Positions 7,394 through 15,592 are shown, counted from the stretch's first letter. The stretch is 64,000 nucleotides of DNA from SFTJ01 sp045613305 (GCA_045613305.1 JAZLAU010000011.1:62001-126000), one strand, 5' to 3'. Numbers and translations are program-made. The notes: a model not told the origin generated them from the sequence alone.

Positions 7394-7409
7394 CAAGTGG
7401 AGAGAGGAG

Positions 7410-7450
7410 ATGAGCAACAATAGGACTTCGGTCCAGTTGCTCATTTTTTT
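7410..7450 (+). terminator. terminator of tRNA-Asp
   Basis: ATGAGCAAC...GTTGCTCAT outer stem with inner GGAC-ttcg-GTCC (a UUCG-capped helix), followed by seven T. Confidence 0.88.
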
Positions 7451-7484
7451 TATGTTCTTTTTTCAATATCTCACACTATTTCTA

Positions 7485-7492
7485 TAACTTTG
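7485..7492 (+). promoter_or_regulatory. -7 promoter box of slyD-like gene
   Basis: TAACTTTG, about 50 bases upstream of the ATG at 7543. Confidence 0.55.
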
Positions 7493-7542
7493 CCCCTACA
7501 TAACAGAATAATTATTTTAACAACATTCATACATCTACACTT

Positions 7543-8109
7543 ATGGAAGAAATTAAATTCGGTCAATACGTGGAACTTGCCTACCAAGTATTCACAATCG
7601 ACGAAAACAATAGCCAAGAATTGATGCACGAATTCACCAACGAAGCACCCGACCGCTTCGTGTTCGGTCTTGAACAAGGCATGATTGACGGTTTTGAAAA
7701 GAAAATCACTGGCCTTAAGAAGGGCGAAAAATTTGAATTCACTCTTGAGCCAGCCGAAGCATTCGGCGAAATCAATAGCGACATGATTATGTCGCTCGAA
7801 AAAGCAATCTTCAGCGGTCCTGACGGCAAATTCGACGCCGGAACAGTAAAGAAAGGTAGCGTAATTCCTATGATGACTCAAGATGGTCACCGCGTGCAAG
7901 GCATTGTGCTCGACATCAACGACGACAATGTCATTATGGACTTCAACCACCCATTGGCTGGCGAACGCGTGAAATATGTGGGCACTGTGATTGAAGTGCG
8001 CCAAGCCACTCAAGAAGAACTTAACCCATCATGCGGTTGCGGTGGATGCTCTGGCTGTGGCTCTGCTTCTGACGGAAGCTGCAGCGGATGCTCGGGCAAT
8101 TGTCAGTAA
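7543..8109 (+). CDS. slyD: FKBP-type peptidyl-prolyl isomerase, SlyD-like
   Basis: A 188-residue cytoplasmic prolyl isomerase/chaperone. Seen: the FKBP core split by an insert-in-flap domain in the SlyD manner (FVFGLEQGMIDGFEKKITGLKKGEKFEFTLEPAEAFGE, then VQGIVLDINDDNVIMDFNHPLAGERVKYVGTVIEVR). The C-terminal tail is very rich in Cys and Gly (CGCGGCSGCG, then CSGCSGNC). In SlyD proteins such a tail, often His-rich, binds nickel or other metals; here it is all cysteine. It is monocistronic between its own promoter and terminator. Confidence 0.9.
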   Translation: MEEIKFGQYVELAYQVFTIDENNSQELMHEFTNEAPDRFVFGLEQGMIDGFEKKITGLKKGEKFEFTLEPAEAFGEINSDMIMSLEKAIFSGPDGKFDAGTVKKGSVIPMMTQDGHRVQGIVLDINDDNVIMDFNHPLAGERVKYVGTVIEVRQATQEELNPSCGCGGCSGCGSASDGSCSGCSGNCQ

Positions 8110-8129
8110 CAATCTTTTTAACATTATAG

Positions 8130-8168
8130 ATAGGGCTATTTCGGCAACGATTTAGCCCTATTTTTTTA
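8130..8168 (+). terminator. terminator of slyD-like gene
   Basis: ATAGGGCTA paired with TAGCCCTAT, 14-base loop, then a T run. Confidence 0.85.
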
Positions 8169-8265
8169 ATATGTCGCAATTTACAACTCTAAAACAAATT
8201 ATTAAATATAGTTAATATATCTAAATAACCATTATTTAACTGTATCAATTAATGAAATTATCACT

Positions 8266-8273
8266 TATATTTG
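8266..8273 (+). promoter_or_regulatory. -7 box of orphan short transcript
   Basis: TATATTTG in a gene-free region. The next structure downstream is a terminator at 8317-8348. Confidence 0.45.
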
Positions 8274-8279
8274 TAACGT

Positions 8280-8348
8280 GTTTTTCATAGTATTAAATTA
8301 AGATTAAGGTTAAAGTGGGCTGCGCAGTGATGCGAAGCCTATTTTTTT
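8280..8348 (+). ncRNA. candidate small RNA of about 70 nt
   Basis: A promoter box (8266-8273) and a clean intrinsic terminator (8317-8348) bracket about 70 bases with no reading frame of note. The transcript would have an unstructured A/T-rich 5' part and a 3' hairpin. I do not recognise a known RNA family. It could equally be a degraded leader that has lost its gene. Confidence 0.35.
8317..8348 (+). terminator. orphan terminator hairpin with GTGA tetraloop
   Basis: GGGCT/AGCCT lower stem, one G-A mismatch, CGCA/TGCG upper stem, GNRA-type loop GTGA, then seven T. No gene ends here. Confidence 0.6.
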
Positions 8349-8678
8349 GTAGCATTACGATTACTTATACGGATAGCAAACTCCATTACCGTGGCTATTC
8401 ATACATTGCACATCATCTAACTCGGCCTTTAGCAGCATTGCATAAAGCATTGGCAACGTAACCAATAAAAGTTTTTGTTTGATTGCCTTTTATTTTCATA
8501 CATCGTCATTGATTCTCCAATATTTTGAGCATATTTTCGCCGACAGCAATTAAAATGACAGATTGAAGATGTTCGTCTTTTAACGAAAACGCTTTTAGGT
8601 GCAGCAGATATGCTTTCGGACCACCAACCAGGCTACAAAAAGCAAGCCCCATTTGTCCTAACATACAAATTTTATCAT
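8349..8678. other. gene-free stretch before vsr
   Basis: I see no gene, RNA or repeat in these 330 bases apart from the possible -33 TTTG (8652-8655) of the vsr promoter near its end. Confidence 0.4.
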
Positions 8679-8686
8679 TAATTTTG
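8679..8686 (+). promoter_or_regulatory. -7 promoter box of vsr
   Basis: TAATTTTG, ending four bases before the ATG at 8691, with TTTG at 8652-8655 as the possible -33 (23-base spacing). Translation would start at the first base of the mRNA, or at ATG 8703 with a leader of about 13 bases. Confidence 0.5.
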
Positions 8687-8690
8687 CCCT

Positions 8691-9203
8691 ATGGCTGATA
8701 AGATGACACCCCAACAACGCCACAAATGCATGAGCCGAATTCGGAGCAAAAACACTCGTCCCGAATGGCTTGTGAGAAGATTTTTGTGGCAAAACGGATT
8801 CAGATACCGCCTGCACGTTGAAAAACTTGCCGGCAAGCCCGACATTGTCATCAACAGACTGAAAATAGCAATTTTCGTAAACGGATGCTTCTGGCACGGA
8901 CACAAATGCCTAAAGAAACTGCCTGCTTCGAACAGAAAATTCTGGTATGACAAAATTTCTCGCAATCGAAACCGCGACATCAACAATTGCCGAGCCCTTG
9001 AACAACAAGGCTGGATAGTGATAGTGATTTGGGAATGCGAACTGGCAAAACCATATCAGCAAGAAACCTTACTGCGCCTATTAAACACCCTCAACCTCAT
9101 CAACAACACAAAAACTAACTACAACTACCCTTCGCCTCAAGCTGCCATCGCCGCCGAAAACGAAGTGCAATATTCATCATACCCCGACAGCAACAAACCC
9201 TAA
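8691..9203 (+). CDS. vsr: very short patch repair (Vsr) endonuclease
   Basis: A 170-residue T:G mismatch endonuclease. Family features in order: MSRIRSKNTRPEW near residues 14-26, the LAGKPDIV element with the catalytic Asp near residue 50, FVNGCFWHGH with zinc-binding Cys/His near residues 62-71, and an intact C-terminal core; the last 35 residues are low-complexity. In the classic system Vsr is paired with a cytosine-5 methyltransferase, whose deamination product it repairs. No methyltransferase lies within this window, so it is an orphan. The start could be 8691 (leaderless) or the second ATG at 8703. Confidence 0.9.
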   Translation: MADKMTPQQRHKCMSRIRSKNTRPEWLVRRFLWQNGFRYRLHVEKLAGKPDIVINRLKIAIFVNGCFWHGHKCLKKLPASNRKFWYDKISRNRNRDINNCRALEQQGWIVIVIWECELAKPYQQETLLRLLNTLNLINNTKTNYNYPSPQAAIAAENEVQYSSYPDSNKP

Positions 9204-9523
9204 CCGCACTTATTATTTTACCCTATTTACCTTTGTATCAAGCATTTACACCCAAATAAAGCAGTTCACAAAAGGACAAAAAAATATCCTCTGCACCACG
9301 CAGAAGATCTTCTTTCTAGCCATATAGACGGCTATATACATAAACCTTAAAACTAAACCTTTTTTTGATGAATCATCTTAGCCTCACGGCTTATGATTCC
9401 CTTAAAATCTAAATACCATAAAAACTTGATGCAAAGTTATACATTTTATGTTATATAACATAATTTTCGAGCATTATTCTCTCAAATTTAAACTCTTTTA
9501 ACACTTTTACCCCGTTTTTCAAT
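9204..9523. other. gene-free region with several inverted repeats
   Basis: Contains a perfect 12-base palindrome AGAAGATCTTCT (9302-9313), ATATAG-acgg-CTATAT (about 9323-9338), and a nested hairpin GAATCAT-ctt-AGCC-tcac-GGCT-t-ATGATTC (9370-9399). None has a proper T run on the plus strand, so termination of vsr is unclear. The nested hairpin could be RNA structure on either strand. Confidence 0.4.
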
Positions 9524-9558
9524 AAAAAAGCCCCTAAATCACAACATTTAGGAGCTTT
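9524..9558 (-). terminator. terminator of the upp operon
   Basis: AAAGCCCCTAAA / TTTAGGAGCTTT, 12 pairs with one mismatch; on the minus strand it is followed by a U run (plus-strand A at 9524-9529). Confidence 0.85.
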
Positions 9559-9609
9559 GATAAATTATGTTTTTGAAATTTGCAGGAAATTCCTCACAAA
9601 TCGCCTACA

Positions 9610-10266
9610 TTATTCCTTCACACCGTAAGCAAGGTCGCCCGCGTCGCCAAGACCTGGCACTATATATGAATGTGCATTAAGTTCGGCATCCACTGCGCCA
9701 ACCCACAAAGTGGTTTTGTCGGCAGGGAATGCGCGCTTAACATATTCCACAGCCTGCTCCGATGCGATTATCGATGCCACATGCACATGCTTTGGAGTGC
9801 CCTTCTGCAACAATGCCTTATAAGCCAACTCCATCGACGAACCGGTGGCAAGCATTGGGTCGACAAGCAACAGCACTTTGCCCTCGATGCTTGGCGATGC
9901 CATATATTCGGCCACTATTTCAAATTCATCGCTGCCGTCCTTATATTGTCTGTAAGCCGAAACAAACGCATTCTCTGCTTTATCGAAAAAGTTCAAAAAG
10001 CCTTCATGAAATGGCAACCCGGCACGTAGCACTGTGGCTATCACCACATTGTCGCTCAATTCAAATTCATCGGCCACGCCAAGACAAGTTTGCGTCTTCA
10101 CCGGGCTATAGTCCATTCGCTTCGACATTTCGTAGGCCATAATCATGCCTATGCGCTTTATGTTGTTGCGAAACACCAATCGAACGTTCTGAGTGTTAAC
10201 ATCGCGCATTTCACGCAAATATTGACCCACAAGAGAGTTTTGCTTGGCAAAATTTATTATTTCCAT
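9610..10266 (-). CDS. upp: uracil phosphoribosyltransferase
   Basis: Salvages uracil with PRPP to give UMP, in the cytoplasm. The length of 218 residues is normal. Seen: the PRPP-binding loop LLVDPMLATGSSM near residues 130-142, the upstream RAGLPFHEG near residue 80, and the C-terminal PGLGDAGDLAYGV, which closes the uracil site. It is the last gene of a minus-strand run, 11 bases after ribF, and is followed by a strong terminator at 9524-9558. Confidence 0.95.
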   Translation of the reverse strand: MEIINFAKQNSLVGQYLREMRDVNTQNVRLVFRNNIKRIGMIMAYEMSKRMDYSPVKTQTCLGVADEFELSDNVVIATVLRAGLPFHEGFLNFFDKAENAFVSAYRQYKDGSDEFEIVAEYMASPSIEGKVLLLVDPMLATGSSMELAYKALLQKGTPKHVHVASIIASEQAVEYVKRAFPADKTTLWVGAVDAELNAHSYIVPGLGDAGDLAYGVKE

Positions 10267-10277
10267 ATCAGTTTTTT

Positions 10278-11222
10278 TTATAGTAAGTTGGTTAATTTCA
10301 CTGTTTGAAGATATTCTCGCGCCACTTCACGGTCTTTTTTCAACTGCTCCTTTAGTGCATCGAGCGAGGCATATTGCGTTTCGGCACGCAAGCGTTTCAC
10401 CAGATACACAGTGAACGGCTTATGATATATGTCGCTGTCGAAATCCAGAATATTCACTTCTACGCTTATAGGAGCATCGCTCAGCACGGTTGGACGTGTA
10501 CCTATGTTGGCCATTGCAGGCAAGAGCGGACCCTGTTCCACTCGCGCAAACGCCGCATATGCACCATTGGGCGGCAATATGAGGTTTGACGAGAATTCGC
10601 CTATATTGGCTGTTGGAAAACCTATTTTGCGACCATTTTTCAAGCCATGCACCACCGTGCCCGAAATGGAGAACGGGTGGTCGAGACGGTGCATTGCGCC
10701 TTCCACATCGCCGCCCACTATAAGGTGGCGTATAATCGACGAGCTCACTGGGGCATACTCACCACTATATTCCTTGGCAAGCACCAATTCCACCCCTATT
10801 TTCTGACCATTCTTCTTATAATCGGCAAATGTTTCTTTTCGGTTATGCCCGAAGCGGTGATTAAAGCCCACAACAAGCGCCTCAAGGCCGTAGTCGCATC
10901 GCAAAAGTTGCATGAAGGCTGTGGAATCGAGTTTCGACAATTCCACTGTGAAGTCGAGCAATATCACGTAATCGATGCCCGTGCGCGACAAACTCGCCAA
11001 GCGATTCTCAAGCGTGCATATCCACTTTACATCGCCACAATGCAGCACATTTTGTGGGTGGTCGCGAAATGTAACCACGGCACTTGCCAAGCCTCGTTTA
11101 GCGGCCTCGCTCTTCAACGACTCTATAAGGGCAATATGCCCCAAATGAACGCCGTCGAACATGCCTATTGTTGCCGCTATCGACACTTTTGCGCAGTCCT
11201 TAGGATTGGTGATTACTTTCAT
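10278..11222 (-). CDS. ribF: bifunctional riboflavin kinase / FAD synthetase
   Basis: Makes FMN and then FAD from riboflavin and ATP. The 314 residues hold an N-terminal nucleotidyltransferase domain (IGMFDGVHLGH near residue 20, FNHRFGHNRKET near 120, SSSIIRHLI near 160) and a C-terminal flavokinase domain (GTVVHGLKNGRKIGFPTANI near 190, NGAYAAFARVE, and a conserved FxxDIYHKP-like stretch near 260). It lies 34 bases after the HAD gene and 11 bases before upp, in the same transcription unit. Confidence 0.95.
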   Translation of the reverse strand: MKVITNPKDCAKVSIAATIGMFDGVHLGHIALIESLKSEAAKRGLASAVVTFRDHPQNVLHCGDVKWICTLENRLASLSRTGIDYVILLDFTVELSKLDSTAFMQLLRCDYGLEALVVGFNHRFGHNRKETFADYKKNGQKIGVELVLAKEYSGEYAPVSSSIIRHLIVGGDVEGAMHRLDHPFSISGTVVHGLKNGRKIGFPTANIGEFSSNLILPPNGAYAAFARVEQGPLLPAMANIGTRPTVLSDAPISVEVNILDFDSDIYHKPFTVYLVKRLRAETQYASLDALKEQLKKDREVAREYLQTVKLTNLL

Positions 11223-11256
11223 CGCTTAGGGAATTAAAATCTTAAAAATAATGCGT

Positions 11257-11880
11257 TTACTTAAAATAGTCATAGAACTCTGTTCCTGGCTTTACGCAGT
11301 AGGTTTGATATCCAAGGCGAGCTGCAGCATCGCAGTTTTCTTGACCATCATCGAAAAACAATGTTTCTTCTGCCTTAATGCCAAACTTTTCGATACACAT
11401 CTTGAAGATGCGTTCGTCGGGCTTACAGCAATGCGCCTCATACGATAGCACCATATCTTCTGCATAATATTCCAAGTCATGGCCATCGGCCTTGAAATAG
11501 TTGCGGATTGCCTTATTAAACATTATGGTGTTGGTGTTCGACAGCAAATATATGTGATAGGTCTTTGCAAGTTCTTCCATTGCACGCAAGCGTTCCACTG
11601 GAATGCCAAGCAAAAATTGGAAAAAACAGTTATCAATAACCTCATCGCTCACCTCACAATCGAAGTGTTTACGCATTTCGGCACGAAACTCCTCTGGGGT
11701 AACCTTACCCTCTTCAAGTGCTAAAAATATGCCGCTTTGCTTATACACGCCAAGCATCTCATCGGCATCGCGCATTCCGGCTTCGGTATAGGCCTTCACG
11801 CATCGGTCGCGGTTAATGTCAATCACTACTCCGCCCAAATCGAACAACAGGTTCTTAATGTTTGTTTTATTTGCTTCCAT
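11257..11880 (-). CDS. HAD superfamily hydrolase (YihX-like phosphatase)
   Basis: A 207-residue haloacid dehalogenase-type phosphatase. Motif I is LLFDLGGVVIDI (residues 12-23), with the nucleophilic Asp at 15. The motif II region is LLSNTNTIMFNK, followed by Lys-containing CKPDERIFKM (motif III) and LFFDDGQENCDAA (motif IV). The helical cap (about residues 25-90) matches the class that hydrolyses small sugar phosphates or nucleotides. The position next to ribF is suggestive of flavin-precursor dephosphorylation but that is speculation. It follows the GH25 gene by 11 bases. Confidence 0.85.
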   Translation of the reverse strand: MEANKTNIKNLLFDLGGVVIDINRDRCVKAYTEAGMRDADEMLGVYKQSGIFLALEEGKVTPEEFRAEMRKHFDCEVSDEVIDNCFFQFLLGIPVERLRAMEELAKTYHIYLLSNTNTIMFNKAIRNYFKADGHDLEYYAEDMVLSYEAHCCKPDERIFKMCIEKFGIKAEETLFFDDGQENCDAAARLGYQTYCVKPGTEFYDYFK

Positions 11881-11891
11881 ATTTTGTTTTC

Positions 11892-13250
11892 TTATTTGTC
11901 ATCTCTTTTGCGCACTGGCAATCGCACGCCTTTGCTGCTCCCTTGCGGTGCTACAATTTTTCGCTCGTTAACTTTCAATGTGTCTTTTGGCGCTGCCTGA
12001 GGCAACTCTGTCAGTGCCGCCTTTTCGGCCACAGGCTGCTGTTTGGCTGGCTCCACCTCATCTTTTGCTGCCGTTTCGGCCTTTTGTTTTGCTGTTGCTT
12101 CGGTCTCTTGTTTTGCCGTTGCTTCGGTCTCTTCATCACCCGTGAAAAATGATGCCAAACTCTTGAAGAACGAGCCTACACCGTCTTTCACTTTGTCAAC
12201 GCCTTGCTCCAGAGCATTTTCATCGTCGTCCTTCTTGGCCTTTACGTTGCCCTTCGGGTTAGTTACGGTTATTCCTCGCTTGGCATTCTCACGAGCCTCT
12301 TTTCGGCGAGCCTCCGACAGTTCTTTCGACTTCTGAGCAGCATCTTTTTCGCGTTGCTTTTGCATGCGGGCCTCTTCTTTTGCATACTGTGCCTTGAGTT
12401 TCTGCAACTCCTTTTGCTTTTCTGGAGTCATTTCCACATCCACCTTGGGCATCTCTTTGATTTTTGCCTGCGAACTGTTTATCACCAAATCTTCGGGACT
12501 AATGTCCAACCCTGTGCTGCTTATGATGTGCTGCGAGTTGATGCGTATGTCTTTTTCCGAATACCCGGGACCAAAGCGGTTAAGGTCAACATTGCCTGCA
12601 ATGCCGGGCACTCTACCCTTTTCACTAAATTGCCATATCACATATTTCGTGCCGTCGTTCATCACTGGCTCATCGGCTGTGTAGCGTGCTATAAACAGCG
12701 GATAATCAGTAAACATCCCCGACAGGTATTTGTTGTAGAAGTTCGAATAAGTGTATATTATTGGCGCACAGCGATAGTGTTCATATATCATCACCGCCAA
12801 GGCGTGAAGGCTGTCGACCAGTTCCTCATCGGTCCATTTGCCCTTAGTTTCCACGTCTATCATAGGCACATAGTGCTGCTCGTCGCGACGTATGCGCTTT
12901 TTGATGTTTTCAAATTGGTCGGCGATTGTCGACGATGAACGCAAAAAGTGATAACAGCCTACCCTAACGCCGTGCTTGCGGGCTTCACGAATGTTTCGCT
13001 CAAAACGTGGGTCAACATATGTGGCGCCCTCGGTGGCCTTGATATAAACAAACTTTATGCTGTCGTTTGCTGCTATTTTAGCCCAATCGATATTGCCCTG
13101 ATACTTCGACACATCGATGCCGTCGTAATGCATGTTAATAGGCGGCTCGGCCACGCTATCGGCCGCCACACTATCAACAGCCTCCAACGACTGTCCTTTA
13201 GCCAAAAGTGCTGCAAATATTGTTGTTATAACCAATAATATAGTTCTCAT
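11892..13250 (-). CDS. GH25 lysozyme with long charged C-terminal extension
   Basis: A 452-residue exported muramidase. A signal peptide (RTILLVITTIFAALLAKG) precedes a GH25 domain at about residues 38-235, with GIDVSKYQGNIDW, FVYIKATEGATYVDPRF, HFLRSS and PMIDVET carrying the expected acidic residues. The remaining 200 residues are Lys/Glu/Ala-rich and probably disordered or coiled. They include in-frame 24-base repeats (12067-12136) that encode an ATAKQETE-type unit. The catalytic domain would cleave peptidoglycan beta-1,4 bonds. It is a paralogue of the gene just upstream (10 bases apart). The function of the tail is unknown. Confidence 0.88.
   Translation of the reverse strand: MRTILLVITTIFAALLAKGQSLEAVDSVAADSVAEPPINMHYDGIDVSKYQGNIDWAKIAANDSIKFVYIKATEGATYVDPRFERNIREARKHGVRVGCYHFLRSSSTIADQFENIKKRIRRDEQHYVPMIDVETKGKWTDEELVDSLHALAVMIYEHYRCAPIIYTYSNFYNKYLSGMFTDYPLFIARYTADEPVMNDGTKYVIWQFSEKGRVPGIAGNVDLNRFGPGYSEKDIRINSQHIISSTGLDISPEDLVINSSQAKIKEMPKVDVEMTPEKQKELQKLKAQYAKEEARMQKQREKDAAQKSKELSEARRKEARENAKRGITVTNPKGNVKAKKDDDENALEQGVDKVKDGVGSFFKSLASFFTGDEETEATAKQETEATAKQKAETAAKDEVEPAKQQPVAEKAALTELPQAAPKDTLKVNERKIVAPQGSSKGVRLPVRKRDDK
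12067..12136 (-). repeat. three 24-base tandem repeats inside GH25 gene
   Basis: Three consecutive units of the form G-C-(T/C)-G-(T/C)-(T/C)-G-(T/C)-TTCGG, about 24 bases each, the last two almost identical. The unit length is a multiple of three, so copy number changes keep the frame. Confidence 0.6.
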
Positions 13251-13260
13251 CTGTTGCTTC

Positions 13261-13956
13261 TCAATACAATATGCTGTTTATCGAAAAATCGGGATGAAAG
13301 CGATTTAAATCCACCTTCTCGCTTATGCCCTTCATAGAGCCCTTTTCCGAAAACTGCCAAATGGTGTAGCGTGCCCCATCTTTCAGGCGTGGCGGCTCGC
13401 TACGATAATATGCTATAAACAAATGATACCTCTTGAAGTCGCCGGCCAAATAATCGTTATAAATCGACACATTGGTGTAAACCATCGGATACACGCCATA
13501 ATGTGCCTTAACCATTCGCATAAATTTCTTCAGTTCAGCCACTGCCTTACGAGCATTTCGCTTGCCTCCCAAGTGCTCAAAATCCACCATGGGCAAGATG
13601 TCTTGCTGCGAGGCCTTAACCACTTTTTTAAAGTTGCGGAATTGCGACTCTGCACTTTGGCTCGGACTAAAGAAATGATAACTTCCCACTCTCAAGCCCT
13701 GATTGCGTGCCTGCTTCACGTTGCGCTTATAGTCCTCATCCACCCAAGTAGAGCCCTCGGTAGCCTTGATGTACACAAACTGAATGTCAGTTTTGTGATT
13801 ACGCTTAAGCGTGCGCCAATCAATGCTCCCGTTGTGGTGCGAAACATCAATGCCATGAATAGGGCGTTTTTTGCCCTTGGGCGACCCATAAGCAACGCTC
13901 ATCATGCTGCTTATAATAATCATCGCCAACACAAAAACTAACCCCGTTCTCTTCAC
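13261..13956 (-). CDS. GH25 family lysozyme
   Basis: A 231-residue exported muramidase. A signal peptide (TGLVFVLAMIIISSMMSVAYG) leads into a complete GH25 domain: HGIDVSHHNGSIDW near residue 35, FVYIKATEGSTWVDEDY near 60, SYHFFSPS near 98, MVDFEHLGGKRNA near 130 with the catalytic D-x-E pair, YTNVSIYNDYL, IWQFSEKG and VDLNRFH at the end. It is a shorter paralogue of the downstream gene and heads a five-gene minus-strand run (GH25, GH25, HAD, ribF, upp) with 10-34 base gaps. Confidence 0.9.
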   Translation of the reverse strand: MKRTGLVFVLAMIIISSMMSVAYGSPKGKKRPIHGIDVSHHNGSIDWRTLKRNHKTDIQFVYIKATEGSTWVDEDYKRNVKQARNQGLRVGSYHFFSPSQSAESQFRNFKKVVKASQQDILPMVDFEHLGGKRNARKAVAELKKFMRMVKAHYGVYPMVYTNVSIYNDYLAGDFKRYHLFIAYYRSEPPRLKDGARYTIWQFSEKGSMKGISEKVDLNRFHPDFSINSILY

Positions 13957-14018
13957 GCCATTTATGCTTTTTCCTGTTAAAAATTATTTGGTCTTCAACT
14001 AACATGAGTTCATCTTTG

Positions 14019-14026
14019 CAAAGTTA
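14019..14026 (-). promoter_or_regulatory. -7 promoter box of GH25-GH25-HAD-ribF-upp run
   Basis: Minus strand TAACTTTG, giving a leader of about 57 bases before the ATG at 13956. Confidence 0.55.
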
Positions 14027-14042
14027 ATAATTTCAGAGCAAT

Positions 14043-14132
14043 TCACCGCCCAATCAACCCTTTTTTGCACCTATACAAACCCACAAAAAGCACCGCCATT
14101 AGCACTACAGCCACGGCTGGCACTCCGAGCAT
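14043..14132 (-). CDS. possible 29-residue single-helix membrane peptide
   Basis: The minus-strand frame MLGVPAVAVVLMAVLFVGLY is followed by the basic tail RCKKGLIGR and a stop. One hydrophobic helix with a positive C-terminus would be membrane-inserted with the tail inside. It begins 11 bases beyond the terminator of the AGCS symporter gene and lies upstream of the GH25 promoter, with no promoter box of its own. It could be a real accessory peptide reached by read-through, or chance. Confidence 0.25.
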   Translation of the reverse strand: MLGVPAVAVVLMAVLFVGLYRCKKGLIGR

Positions 14133-14143
14133 CACTATCTAAC

Positions 14144-14190
14144 AAAAAAAGAGTTGCTCCAAAAGCCCGACTTTAGGCCATTGGAGCAAC
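14144..14190 (-). terminator. terminator of AGCS symporter gene
   Basis: GTTGCTCCAA / TTGGAGCAAC with inner GCC/GGC pairing; on the minus strand it runs into TCTTTTTTT. Confidence 0.88.
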
Positions 14191-14230
14191 ACACTTTTTT
14201 CGCAACCTCACTTTGCCAGTTGCTATTTCA

Positions 14231-15592
14231 TCACACTTCCTTTTGTGCGAAATACTTTTTTGCTTCACGACGCACACGTGGCGACAAGCGCAACAGTGCA
14301 AACATTGTTGGTATCGACATAAGGGCAAACGCCAAGTCCATCACAGCCACCACCGTGTCGAGGGTAATCACACACGACACCACTATCATCACCAAATAGA
14401 AGTATTCGTAGTAACGGCCGTTTTTATTGCCAAACAAATATGCCGTACACTTTGTGCCATAGTAACTATAGGTGAACATTGTAGAGAAAGCAAAGAAGAA
14501 CACAATCACCATCAGCAAGTAACTGCCGAAATGCGGAATCATGCTTTCGAATGCGCCGAGTGCCACATACAAGCCCTTAACGCCCTCAACATCTGCATAG
14601 TTGCCGGCCATTAAGATAGGAATTGCTGTCAACGTACACACCAAGCCAGAGTCGATGGCTGGGCCAAGCATTGCCACCAAGCCTTCACGCACTGGCTGAT
14701 TGTTCTTTGATGCACCGTGCATCAACGATGCCGTACCCACGCCGGCCTCATTGACATACATTGCTCGGCGTGCGCCTATGATGGCCACACCCGCCAATGC
14801 GCCAAATCCTGCTTCAAGGTTAAAGGCACTGCTCACGATGTCGACAAACACCTTTGGCAACAATTCTATGTTGGTAATGATTATATAAAACACCAGCGCA
14901 AAATACATTGTCACCATCACTGGCACAATCTTCGACGCTATGTTCGATATGCGGCTAATGCCTCCAAGCACAACCACTGCCACTGGTATCACTATCATAA
15001 TGCCTATTATGGCTCGTAGTTGCCAAGTGTTTTCAAGATGCAACAGCGGGTCGGTAATAACGGTTATCAACGATTCGGTCAACTGGTTGGCTTGCATTAC
15101 GCACAAGCATCCAACCATGGCAAACACACAAAAGAATTTTGCCATTGGCTTTAATTTCGGGCTGATGCCCTCAGTCAAAACATACATCGGACCACCTTGC
15201 ACATTGCCTTCACTGTCTTTTCCCTTATACATTATGGCCAACGTGCCTTCAAAAAACTTGGTTGCCATGCCAAACAAGGCACTCACCCACATCCAAAATA
15301 TTGCACCCGGACCACCCATGGCTATGGCTATGGCCACACCGGCTATGTTGCCCATGCCAACTGTGCTGCTTATGGCTGTCATCAACGCTTGCAAACTGCT
15401 TATGTCGCCAGCTCCCGATTCCTTGGCGCGTAGCGATAGCACTGCGCGCTTGGTGTAGCGCAATGGCACCATTCCTGAATAGAGGAACAGAAACAAACCG
15501 CCGCCTATAAGCCATATAAACAACGGATAGCCACACACAAAATCGGTTACGGTTGTCAACCCTTCTTGTAATGTTATGAAAAATTGTTCCAT
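14231..15592 (-). CDS. alanine/glycine:cation symporter (AGCS family)
   Basis: A 453-residue inner membrane transporter that imports alanine or glycine with sodium or protons. Family signatures: STVGMGNIAGVAIAIAMGGPGAIFWMW near residues 73-100, KFFEGTLAIMY, GGPMYVL near 133, and GVGTASLMHGASK near 287. About ten hydrophobic helices are visible and the length is typical. It has a promoter box at 15681-15688, an 80-base leader and a strong terminator, so it is a single-gene unit. The substrate is inferred from the family. Confidence 0.92.
   Translation of the reverse strand: MEQFFITLQEGLTTVTDFVCGYPLFIWLIGGGLFLFLYSGMVPLRYTKRAVLSLRAKESGAGDISSLQALMTAISSTVGMGNIAGVAIAIAMGGPGAIFWMWVSALFGMATKFFEGTLAIMYKGKDSEGNVQGGPMYVLTEGISPKLKPMAKFFCVFAMVGCLCVMQANQLTESLITVITDPLLHLENTWQLRAIIGIMIVIPVAVVVLGGISRISNIASKIVPVMVTMYFALVFYIIITNIELLPKVFVDIVSSAFNLEAGFGALAGVAIIGARRAMYVNEAGVGTASLMHGASKNNQPVREGLVAMLGPAIDSGLVCTLTAIPILMAGNYADVEGVKGLYVALGAFESMIPHFGSYLLMVIVFFFAFSTMFTYSYYGTKCTAYLFGNKNGRYYEYFYLVMIVVSCVITLDTVVAVMDLAFALMSIPTMFALLRLSPRVRREAKKYFAQKEV

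Noticed and set aside
9370..9399. Terminator for vsr (nested hairpin)
   Set aside because: The T run precedes the hairpin on the plus strand instead of following it, so it cannot act as an intrinsic terminator for vsr.
12204..12938. 244-codon plus-strand frame opposite the GH25 gene
   Set aside because: The minus strand carries an unmistakable GH25 lysozyme; the plus frame is a codon-bias shadow.
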